DNA from: Lagopus muta
Lineage: Eukaryota; Chordata; Aves; Galliformes; Phasianidae
Direction of reading: 5' to 3'
Assembly: GCF_023343835.1 (NCBI RefSeq)
Contig: NC_064438.1
Span: forward strand, 21,472,077 to 21,536,076
Length of the DNA: 64,000 bases
Made by a program: the position numbers and the translations under genes. Below the pieces are notes generated by a model. It searched no databases. It had not been told where the DNA came from and saw only the letters and a list, made by a program, of their open reading frames with translations. Positions 20,709 through 32,700 of this stretch are shown here, piece by piece; the stretch's first letter is position 1, and the number at the start of each line of letters is the position of its first letter.

Positions 20709-23700
20709 GTAAGGCGGGGCGGCGGCTGGGGCTGGCGGGCAGAGCCGGGGGCGGCGGCCGCGCTGGGTGCCGAGCACCGGAGCCGCTCTTCGGCAGGGCT
20801 CCCTTCTTCCGGTGCCCAACGGAGGGCTCCGCGAGGAGAAGCGCTGCGCTTTCCGTGCGTTGGAGCGCAGTTTCACGTGATTTGTTTTGCCCTTTGCCGC
20901 AGCACCGAAGGCGCCCGAGGCCGGCGGCCGTTCCAGCGCAGGTGGCGGGCAGGCGTGGGGGAGGAGAGATCGGCTCCGCTCTCAGAATCAGTTTGTCTTT
21001 GAAAAGCCGTCAGAGGTAAAAGCGAAGCGGTTTCTAGCCAAGCTTTCTGAAACTTTCCACAATAAACCGAAAAACTGCGGGCTTTGAGATTGCGGTCTGA
21101 CGTGTGAAAACAAATGAGGAGCTGAGCTGAACGTCCGGAGATGTTTACCAAGCAAAGTTTGAAATCGTGTGGCCCATTCGTTTGGCTTCAGTCTAGGCAG
21201 AGATATTGCGAAGCCGTTTGGAGGTGCTTTGGGAGGATTCTCTTTCTTCAGGCAGAGCCCTGGCTCCTCCGTAGTGCTGTGTGCTGCTTCTCGCTGTCAG
21301 AACCACCTCGTGTCTCAGCACTGAGCTCGGGGAAGAGAAGCATTCATCCCCGGGGCGGCCAGAATGCTCATCTAGGCTGGATTAAACAACTGGCCTTTAA
21401 GAACGGCCATCCCACGGTGCCTTTTAAGCCGCTGACTCCTGCGGTCTGATCTGCCTTATGTTGTGCTCCTTCACTGTGGCTGAGATTTGTTTGTTTCTCC
21501 TCTCCTCGCTCTGTAGTTTTACTTCTGAATGTAAAGCTAAAATTTACTTCAGAACGTAAGGCTAAAATGTTTTAAATTGTAATTCAGTATTGCAGAGATC
21601 CGAATAATTTATTAATGGGTGTCCTTTAAGGGGGCGTTTGGTTGTTAAAATCAGTCTGGAAGGTTGGCTGCATGTGAGGGTTTGGAGGGGAGAGGTTATA
21701 TTGCAGCTTAGCAGGTGTGCAGTGGTGTTTTTCTCATCGGTGCTACAGTGTTCATCTATGTAGAGTCATCAGAAGTAGCAGTGGGCTTTGTTTGGCTGAG
21801 GTGTGTCAGGTATGTGAACGTTTAGTACTCACCCTGTGTTGTCTGATTACCTTTCAGGTGGAACGCAGAGTTCCAGAGGCAGGCGTGATAGAGTGAGTAT
21901 GCAGCAGACTTAACTGCCCTTCCTGCAGCTTTTCTGCCCTGCTCAACGGGGGGAGTTTGCTAAAAAAGCATTCCTTTTCCACTTATAACATTCATACCTT
22001 TGAAAGAAATTTCAGTATGAAATGTGAACCTTTTTGTCCAGAGCTGAGGCAATAGTTAGGAGAATTCATATCTGTCTTAGTAGTTACTGCAGCTTTCATA
22101 TAGAATGAAACAGTAGGGGATTCTTGAATAAGAACCACTAACACGTCTGCTTTGGTTAACAGTGTACGTTTTCCTAGAAAACTGCCAGGTAAACTATGCT
22201 GGAAATGATGTGCTGGTATATAGGTATGTAGCTGGCATGGCAACTCAAGCAGCACTTCCTTTGAAGGTTTAAAAAGTACGTGCTAATGTCATAGTGAAGC
22301 TAGATTCTCAAGTGGTGTGGGTCACTTTTCCTTTGTGTAAGAATGGGGATCTTCCCGGAGTAGAACTGATATGAAGTGTGGCAAGGTGTGGTGGTCCATG
22401 GTGAAGTTAAAGGCTTTCAAAATTAAATTTGCTTCAGTTTGCCTATCGTGAGAGAATTTTCTTAATGAGCAGTTCCTGTGAGGCAGGCTACAGATCCAGC
22501 TGTTCAGATCCAGCATTTATGTGCTGAGGGATCCACTTCAGGTATGGTGCTTGGTGGGTATCCATGCAGAGCAGACAGTTCAGATGAGATGTTCTGCAAA
22601 GCCCTCACACTACTGGTGTGGCAGTGAACAGTCCCTTAAGTAGAGCTATTTCTTGAGAGAGGTGTTTCTGTCAAGATTCACAAAACTATTGGTGGAAATA
22701 GCAGCTGAGTTCCCCAGAAGCTCTTAGACGTTGTAACAGTTATTCTCATGATTTAACTTTCCATCTTAATATGATGTTACAGCCATATGTTCTTTTGTTT
22801 GCTAATAGCAGTAACGCAGCCTCTATGTACTAAGCAAATTCAGTGTGTTAAAACATGCAGAGATGATTCACTGACCTTTGATTTGTTGGTTTTCTTTGTT
22901 GGTTGATTTTTTACAAATTAATACACAGGAATCAGAACTGAGATGCTGTTGTCATTAAGACAGTGTGCTGTAGGTAGTATTGTAAGGTTTATGCTCTGAT
23001 TGTATGTGCAGGACAGAGGAGGTCACAGAATTCTGTTTTTTCAACTTTCTGGAATACAGCACAATGCAAAACAGGTTGTGATGATTGAGAGAGCTGGTCA
23101 ACTGTTTTGACAGAGGAGCAGTGCTGGACAGTGACTAACTTATGGGATGTTTAGGCAAAAAGGGATATAAAGTATGGAGCTAGATTAGTAGAAAAATGAC
23201 GTAGTGGCAGAAACAAGCAGCTCATTTGAGAGCAAGTAATACTTCACAGTAGCATCACCTGCAACAGAGGAAAGAACTGCTCTACTCCCTGTTTCAGTGG
23301 TTAAAATGTTGTTTCCATACATTTGGTTTGGTTTCTCTGTGTCTTGCAGACAGATGAATGCTTTGCTATTGGCAGGACAATGGTATCTGTCTTCTGATTG
23401 GTACCTGTTTATTTTGCATCTACAGTTGAACTCATGCTCTTGATGTAGCCATAACTGTAAGAATAGTGTTCAGACTACAGTCCTGTTGGTGTCTCATTTC
23501 CTGGTGGGATCCCTCATTTACTCGCCTCTAGAGCCCTAAAACCGTGTATTGAGCCTGGACAAGAGTGGGAGTGAGGAGCAGGAAGCGGGCACAAACTCAT
23601 TTGTTTCTGCTGCATCCTTTGCTGCCTCATTCTGATCACCCCTTCAGAACACTTTTACTTCCCTTAGTGACACAAACCTTCTTGCTGTTTTTTGAAGAAG

Positions 23701-26700
23701 GCTCTCCTAGCACAAGATTACAGCAGTTACAGTCTGTGCTGTTCGGTGTGAGATCTCTTCTTGCTGGCTGGTCTGATGGCTCTTTCTTTTCTATACCCCC
23801 AGCAAGCCCGGTGTGTATGAGCTCAGCAAAGGTCCAACCGGTGTTTCTAGGTAAGTGGAGAACACACCTTCAGAAACCTGTTCTGTGCTTGTGTTGAACC
23901 GTGGGGTGTTGAGGCAGCTCTGTGCAATCTGGTCCCTGCATAGTTCCGGCTGTAGGAGGCGCGCGTTGCCCTTCTGTGCTCATCTGCTCAGAGCACCTCT
24001 GCGAGCAATTTGCTTCTCAAGCAGCAGGCACTCGCGTAGTTCTGAGCAACACCAAAAAGAAGAACGCAGCTCTAACGTCTGCTGCGTAGGACATCCAGTG
24101 CTCCTGGACATGGGGAATAAAGGGGAATTACTGTGTGTTGATGGCAGTACCATAATTGGAGATATCTAATTTATCGAGTGTGATAAGAATGCTGTTCTTT
24201 GCTCAGCACATGGCTGACTGTGGCTTATCGTCATCATGTTTTGTAGGTTTGAAAAACAATTAGACGTAGTTGGTTAGAGGAAGATCCCGCAGGAGCTCTT
24301 GCTGACTTCTCTGTTTGTGTTATAGGCATTCTTACCTTCTTTGGGAATCCTGTAAATTAGAATATTTTATCGAGGCATATATAGAAGCCTTTATTCCTTT
24401 GTTTTCTTATACATGTTCTTCCTTAGGATTCATTTGGTTCCTGGCTTCATTGACTCGGAACAGGCAGACTGGATGTTTGAACAACTCCTCCAAGACATAC
24501 CATGGGGTCAGAGAACTCACACCAGGCAGGGTAAGGTGTGTAGCTTGACTTTTCAGGTCACCTCCATACCATTTCTGCACCAAAATCCACACATTGCCTG
24601 TTTTTCATTTATGTATTGCCTTTGCACATTGCCTTCCAGGTCTTCGGTGCATACCTGAGGTGTACTGCTGCTTATTTTTCAGATCTACATCACCATGTTC
24701 CTATACACAATTGTATCAGATCTTTTCAAATTGAAGAGAAAGTAAGGGTGCCTTTCTATCTTAAAACCCTAAAGGATTTTCTTTTCTGTGCTGTCTCCAG
24801 CTCTTTTTCCTGTTCTTTTTTTTACTTTAAGTCTGTGCTCCATTTCTTCTTACCATCTCCCAGTATGATGTAAAAACTGTGTTCTTTGTGCTCTGTTACC
24901 AATTGTACTTTTTTCCACTTTCACTTAAAATCCCAGAAGAGCACATTTATTTTCCCTTGTCTTTGACTTTTGGTGGCATACTCGGTAAGTAAGAGTCTGC
25001 TATTCTGGATTTGTTCACTAAGGGGCACTAGTTCTATCTAGATTTCTCTTTCCAATCAGCAATGGATATAAAAGAATATATTGGAGTAGTTACTGAACAC
25101 GGCTGGAAAATTTCTTCAACATCTGTGTTTATTAGCTGGTAATAAAGGTACTGTTTAATGGAGAATGCCACCTATCAAATATGAGAAATAGCAACCAAGG
25201 TAGTCTTTTCAGAAGCTGAAAATACCTGGTGTTTTTATTACACCACGAAATGCATATGCAGTTAACAAAAACGTGACAGCTTGTCCAGCTTTGCTGCTTC
25301 CTGCTTCTGTAAAATCCCACTGATGTGGCAGTCCTTTCCACTTCATGCTTTGCTGTGGTTATACATTGCAGCTGAGGTCAGTGTATTGGGTACTGGAACT
25401 GGGAGAATCCAAAGCAACCTATGATTATAAATGAAATTTCAGTGTAATTTTACCTTTAATTTCACAGAACCACAGGTTGGCCTGGGTTGGAAAGGACCTC
25501 AAGAATCATGAATCTCCAACCCCCCTACCACATGCAGGGCCACCAACCTCCCCATTTAATACCAGACCAGGCTGCCCAGGGCCCCATCCAATCTGGCCTT
25601 GAACACCTCCAGGGACGGGGTACCCACAGCCCCTCTTTGGGCAGCTGTTCCAGCACCTCACCACTCTCTCTGTAAAGAACTTCCCTCTTACATCCAACCT
25701 AATCCCTCCGTCAACTTAAAACCATTTCTCCTTGTCCTGCTGTTATCTACTATCTAATATGCCCTGTCTGGCATAGGGATGAGAAAATTGATGTGGTTCC
25801 AAGATTTTTGCAAGATGATCCCTTTTGCATGGGATCAAAAGTGTAGCACAAGGCCTGCTCTTGAGTAATACTCCTTCTCTTGGGTTCATTATGTAAGGCT
25901 CAGGGATTTCTAAGGGGTGACTTTTAAATTTAAGGAGAGTGGATGGTCATTCCTTTTTGATGAAGTTTCTGTGGCAGAATTGCATCTTTCTATTTTCAAG
26001 GCCTGTGATACAGCAACTGAGAGGCCTTCCTTTTTCTTTTTTCAGAAGGATCTTTTGAGGAGCCACGGCTTACCTCCTGGTATGGGGAGCTTCCCTACAC
26101 TTACTCCAGGATAACAATGCAGCCAAACCCACATGTATGTATCTGTGCACAGTTTCCTTTTACTGTTGTCTGCAAAATAAAAACACTGCAGAGACCGAGA
26201 GTCAATCAATCTCTTCTGTCTTCTTTTTATCTAGAACATATCAGAATTTCTTTGTGATCAGCCTGTAGTGGAATGTGGACAACTATGTAAAATAAGTGTT
26301 ATGGGTGGACTGGTTGAGAGAAACATGATAGAGTGACCAAAAGTTGGGAAAAGGGAATAATTTCTCTGGTTTAGTTCAAAGTTTGGGATTTGGGTTGCTA
26401 TGTAGCTTTGGACAAAACTCCTAACTGCTGTGTGTGATTACGCATCGTAATGTTGAAGACTGTAGCATACATGTAGCATGTAGCGTACTGAGTTTACAGC
26501 ATATGCAGTCATACTGAGTTTTTTTACTGTAAAGACGTGATAATATCAACTGAATACTGAAATATTTGCATTTAGAAACACTTCAATACAATTCAACACA
26601 GCTGAAATGAGAATGTAGGCATGTTGTTGATTCCTGTGTGAATGTTATGAAATTCAGCGCATCGTGTGCTTGCTCAGCAGCTTCAGATGGTTCATAACTT

Positions 26701-29700
26701 CCCATGCTATTTTGGAATGGTCAGAAACCTTCCAAGTGACAGGTTGACGCTTTGTTCCTGTTCAGTTACTCTCTCTGGCTTCCAGCATGTTGTCCTATCA
26801 GCTTATTTCTTGGTATTGCTTTGCTTCACAGCTCCAAGACAGTAGTCTGTTGTGTTCTGAACCATAAATTGTGACTGTTGAAGGCTGTATGGCATGCAAA
26901 AAGTGTCCCGAGTCCCAGAACTGCTGTTGGTGGGAACATTTCCCCAGCAAAGCTCAGTTTGAGGGCAGGAAAGTGTTACTTAACAAGATGAGTTATGAAG
27001 ATTTTGTAGTCTCAGAAATTCCATAATTGGAAGCCTGTGGAATTTGTGGTGGGATAACAGGCATTTTTTTGCTTACTCACTGCGTGTTATTTTAATTGGA
27101 CTCTTCTAGAAGCAGAATGACTTTAGGGCTTTCAAGTGCATTAACAAAATCATTCTGTTGTATGCTAATGATTTAAATCTAGTTCAGAGTTGCCTGTTGT
27201 GGAAGCTGTTGCTGCTTAGAGCTTAGATAGAGCCCATGTGCCCTGAAGTTCAGTGTCTCAGTCTCGTTTATGTGAAGCTGAGAATTAGCACTCAGTGGAA
27301 CACTGATTAGTTTTTCTTATCCCGGAGATGCAAAGACCAAATAAGTCATACATGCTGACCTAGTCTTTGATCCCTGAATCATTCTCCTTTTTACTGTGAA
27401 AAGGAAAGTGACCTGCACCAGCAAATTTACTTAAGTGGCAACCAGCCCTGCCACTGTCTGGAAACTGCCCATGGGAACAGCCATAGACAGATATGTGGGT
27501 AGACTGCATTTTGTCACTCTGATGTCTTATTCAGCTTTGTAGGTGCAAGTTCCTGCAGCCTGAAGAAGCTGTGGGTGGTGTACATAGCACTGCCCTTACC
27601 TGTGGAATAGCATTTATGGCACAGAAATATCCTGAGTAAAATCAAATGTAATTTGATATGCAGCTTGGCCAAAGCCAGTTACGTGCCTTGATCTTCTGGT
27701 CCATAGGAGTAATTAGTTTTGTGACCCTCCTTTTTTGTTTGGTAAGAATGAGTGTGATGGCAGCACTGCTAAGTATGATGCAGTGCTAGTGCTTAAGTGA
27801 ATTTTGGTATTTGGGGAACAATTCTTTATAAGCAGAGATGTAGTTAGAGAAGCAGTAATGTTTCATAATAGCATGACTTCCACAGCTGCTGGTTTATAGT
27901 GAAGTTTCCACTTAACTGTAAAATTGACTATATAACATTTTCACCCATACCACTTTTGTGGTAGGAATTGAAGGAACCCGGTGCAGTGGGTCACTAAAAA
28001 GTGCTTTCAATAATTCTCATTGCTTTCTTCTGTCATTGCACTGCATGTTCACCACATACTGCAGTACTTGAGATCCAGTGGATTTCCTTCAGGCAACCCA
28101 ACTAAGTACAAGCTGTAGCATTTTTGACATCTGCTACTGATTTCCCTATGTCTCATAGCTACAAGCCATGTTCAAGTATAGTTAATTATTCATAGGATGC
28201 TTAGTCACTGTAGGGGTGACTTAGCTAGAAAAACCCCAAACAGAAAGATGACATGTTGAAGGTTCCTGCAGTGTAGCCAATAGGTTAAAAACCCCCAAAT
28301 GTGGGGGAGCATGGAAGGAAGGGGGTTCATACCTGCTTATTTGAGGTTAGTACTGGGAATTAATTCTTGTTGCCTGTTCTTCTTCCTTCCAGTGTTCACT
28401 CAGAGGTTTGGAGTCAGTTCTTTGTCCTCTCTTGATCTGCTTATGTAATGGGCAAAGATTCTGGCCTACATTGCTTTAAGCCTTTTTTTTCTTTTAGCTT
28501 ATATCGTGCTTAAAAGCACTCTGACAGATGAAAGCCATGATGTAAGTTTGTAACATTGAGTAATGATTCACTGGGCTGAGTTGTAATGGAATGTGCATAG
28601 CTGCCATAGGCTATGGACACAGTAAGATATCAGCAAAGGAAAGGCTGGAATTCAGGGCCCGTGATACTCTTTTTGTGAACCACTGAAAAGTTACAGTGCT
28701 GAAGTCAAAACCCCAAGAGAAGATGAGCTGGGCTCAGCAAGCAGTGCCAATAGACCTGGAACAGAAGGCTGTGCTGTGCCAGTGTTTGGCCAACTGTTGT
28801 CTCTGGATCCGTGTCAGCTGCAGGGAGCTGAGTGTCATTTAGTCACCAAGTCCAACTTTTTTCTAGCAGTGCTTAAGTCAGTCAGATGCTGTCAGACCCA
28901 TATGGTAAACTGTTCTGGCTTGGACAGAAAATTTGAAAAGAGAGGTATGAATGGGAGAAGTTGTATAGCTTTTGTTTTAGTTCAGAGCTGTTACTGTTTG
29001 CTTATGGTCAGATCAAACAGGTTTTACTCTGTTGACTTTCTCACCTTTCAGTTAATTGAGGCGGCTGCCAACATCAGTGTGAAAAGCAGACTGGCTTCAT
29101 ATTTTTGGTTTAGTATTGAGCCATAGGGTAACATAAGCATGTTTTGCAGAAAGCTTTGCTAAAATTTCAGTGAGGTTTGTGCAGAGGTATTTGTTCAGCT
29201 TCAAATTTATTGTGGTGAAAGTGCAGTGTGTTTTGTTTCTTATCCAAGAGTAGTTTTCCTCTCGTGTCTAATGCTGGCCTGCTTTCGTTGCATTTATCTT
29301 ACTTCCCCTGTGCCGATTGCAGTGGCATCCTGTGCTGACCACGCTAAAGGAGCACATAGAGGAGTTCACTGGCCATACCTTCAACTCCCTTCTCTGCAAC
29401 CTGTACCGAAATGAGAAGGATAGTGTGGACTGGCACAGTGATGATGAGCCATCACTGGGAAAAAATCCCGTCATTGCCTCACTCAGCTTTGGTGCCACCC
29501 GGATCTTTGAGATGAGGAAGAAACCCTCCCCTGTGAGTACACTCAACAGTGTCATTTCTTCAGTGCTTTCCCTCTGTTTATATAATTTAATAACTAGAAA
29601 CGTTTAGTGGAAGTTCTGTGGAGTAAGTATAGGAAGCAAAAAGTCCATCGCGTGGAACGTGACAATTTCAAGGTGGGAATGGAATGGCTCTGAAATAATG

Positions 29701-32700
29701 CACAGCAGTGTAATTGCAGCCTGGGTATTGCTTTGCCATAAGCAGGTCCTTTCCCTTTCCTTGTCATCAGTAATGTTAGAAGGGTGCTTTCACTGTGTAA
29801 ATGAACCATAGATTTGATACCATTTTGTTAAACTCCTGTAAGCGTTGTGTAATTCATAGTATGCGTGGGATGCAGAGTAGCTCTGACTGCTCTTGTAAGT
29901 AAAAATCCCCTTTGCATTGTTTGCATTCTGACTTGTGTATGTTCAGATTGAGAGAGAACAGCAGGAAGGAACTGCTCATTTCTTTCCCCTAAGATACCAA
30001 ACTCTGGTATCACACTTCACAGAATAAACAGGGATCATTACTTGGATGGGAAGCATGTGTGGAACATCCTCTCGGGGGTTAGTTGCTGATTCTGTAAGGA
30101 ATACTTTTTCTAGATGAAATGCTTTGTTACAGGCCAGCTTCACACACTAGTTCTGCAATGCGTGTTGATTGAAGTAAAGGAATCACACATTCCTTTGTTG
30201 AGAACCCAAGCCTTACTTTAGGGTATCTTGCTTCAGATGTCTTTTTTGTGTGTCTTCTTTTATGCAGCAGTATGCTTGCATTGAGCTTTGGTTAGAGTAA
30301 TTATTATTTTTTAAATATATGTGTACATAGTCTGGGAAGCACTTTGGATCTTAGGGAAGAAGTTTGCTCTTATGTCATTATTAATTCTGAATAAACTAGT
30401 TCAGAAAGCAGAGGTGGAGATGATCAACGTGTAAGAAAACTGTGCGCTGAGGTACTGAAATCTGCCTCTCGTGGGTCACCCAGCTGAGCAGAATGGATCA
30501 CAATTTCAATTGGAAAACTAAATAACTTGTGTTTTTCACCAGTTCTCCAGTTTGTAGATCCCGTATTGTGTGAAAGGAGTTTAATCCAGTGGTCCTTGAG
30601 CAGGAGATCACATGACCAGTGCGTTGTATCACTGGGCATAGCATGAGGAAGTGTCTTGGATGCTGTGATGTTAACAAAATGTCAGCTGGCAAGTTCATTC
30701 TTCTGGGAAGCTGTAAATAGTGCTTGAGTTCGTTTCTAGATTGCATGTGTTCCCTTTCAATGGATCAGAATCTAAGCCACCTAGGTTTCAGTATAAACTC
30801 TGCAATTTATGCTTAAAAACTAGGCACAGTTCTTAGGCGAGATGTCTATTGTTTCATTTTCTTTTTGTTCAAAAGACATCCACTATGAGTAAAGGGGGAA
30901 TTCAATCTATCCCAGTCTTAATTGACCAGCTTCTTTGGTCTGTAATAGATAGCTTCTTCCTTTCTTTTTCCTGAGCTGGATCATTTTCCATACATGTACT
31001 CATCAGGTCTCCTCATTTTTTTTTTCTTTAGTGTCTCTGATCTGCTCTTTCTGGCTAGCTCACTCTTGTTATATCTGAAGTATTCCTTTTGCAATTGTGA
31101 CATACCTGTTTCTGAAGTAAGATGCCCACATGCAGAGTGATGTTTGAACACGCTGCTATTAGCTGTATATCCTGTGCCTAAGGGAATTTGTACTTACATT
31201 ATATGTCATGTTACGTATTCTTTGTGCGTTCCAAAAGCCTGCAATTTTCTGAGCATCCTATGGCACGAGGTGCTCTGCCAAGTAGGAGTTACTAGAGTCT
31301 CTGATAGAAATTACCACCTTTCAGGCTGTACCAGCAAAGAAGTAATTTTTGTGCTCTATTGTAATGTAGCACTCTCACTTTTAAGTAAGAGAAAGTTAAA
31401 GTTGACTGCAGACAATTGAAGTTTGATCATTGCTTCGTTCAAAAGCAAATTATATCAGTAGGGATGTAGTCTAAGGAAGGGTGAATCTGCACTAGCAGTC
31501 AATGCAGGCATTTCAGGCTCCTATCTGGCTTGAAATCTGCCATTAGTTGTGCATCAGGTTTTCTGGAGGCAGTCTCCTCTTGGGAGGCAAAGAGGAAGTA
31601 ATTCCTTTTCCTCCCCACGTTAAAACTCTTTGAGACCAGCATTCTAGTAATGTTGACCTTAGCATTTCAAAGGCCATTTCTCTTTGTTCAGGTAAGTGCT
31701 TTTAAGTATTCTGAGATGGAAGACATAATGAAAATACAGGGTGAGAAGTACTGTGGTAGAATCTCGCTGTGGTAAATGATGCTGGAAAAAGAGTAAAAGC
31801 AATTCCCTGTTGTGTGATTGTGTACTGGGTACAAAACAGCATGTACCAGAAGTCAGTAACACCTTGTACTGCCATTGGGGAACAACAGAGCAGGGCCTTT
31901 GCAGACTTTGCTTTGTATTAGGGTGCATCTGTACAAGCATATTTCCTCCTGAAACATCGATGGACTTATTAGAGAATAAAAACCTATTTCCCTAAATCAC
32001 CTATGGAGAAGACAAGTCACGTTGGTGTCTGTTTGAGTTGGTTGTTTTGCATTTGCTGTTATTGCGTGTTTGTGTGAGATTTTTACATGTGCACCGGAGA
32101 GATTTGATGGAGTTTACGTAGGCCACTCTGAAGCTGCCACAAAAGGAAATCTTTATGTCCTTTGAGGTGGGGTGGAAGGAAAGGGGGAAGCTATTTAGCT
32201 TCAGGTGTTATTATTTTCTATTCGAAAATGATTCCAGAGTAAGCTTAAGGAAAGGTCCAGTCCTCTGTTTTTTTCCTTTTTGGTGCCTGCTGTACTGGAT
32301 GAATAAGTGCTCACCATGTAATAGGTGGGGAAGGAGTGCAGGGAGGCATGCAGAGCCTGCCTGTATCCGCATCGCCTCCCCTCTGAGTAAGCAGAAGATA
32401 ATTCCTACTCAGATTTCAGCCCAGCACATGTAGAAGGAGAAAAGCCTCATCTGTTTCTTGGAAGCAAATGTCTTACTAGAGTCGCTACAGGGACTTTTCA
32501 TGGAAATTCACACGATGCCAGACACTGTTTGTCTTTACCCACTGGAGTTTTTTAAGCGTTGTTTCTCTAAAATACAGCCCTTTCTGTTCGTTTGGACCGC
32601 TTCACTGTTGCTCATCACTTCTCAATTCAGGCAGTGCCAGGGTACCTGATGGGGTCCTTGTGGGAACCATGAGAGGTTTCAGCCAAAGGGCACCACGTGA

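Larger units (their letters stand above)
20440..20990. promoter_or_regulatory. ALKBH3: ALKBH3 CpG-island promoter and 5' UTR
   Basis: GC content and CpG density rise sharply from about 20440 and fall after exon 2. There is no TATA box upstream of the start codon. The context GCGGCGCCATGG at 20639 is an excellent Kozak match. The transcription start is probably near 20560-20610, but this cannot be fixed from sequence. Confidence 0.75.
21016..24426 (+). other. ALKBH3 introns 2-4
   Basis: Three GT-AG introns (21016-21857, 21893-23802, 23851-24426) surround the two short exons 3 and 4. Apart from the first part, which is still GC-rich, no repeat or extra coding segment was recognised. Confidence 0.8.
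24531..29322 (+). other. ALKBH3 introns 5 and 6
   Basis: Introns 24531-26045 and 26135-29322 are GT-AG. The first contains the antisense CR1 at 25466-25762. I recognise nothing further in the second. Confidence 0.8.

Noticed and set aside
20472-20876. 134-codon minus-strand ORF opposite ALKBH3 exon 1
   Set aside because: Arg/Pro/Ala-rich shadow of CpG-island DNA; the sense strand holds the real exon.
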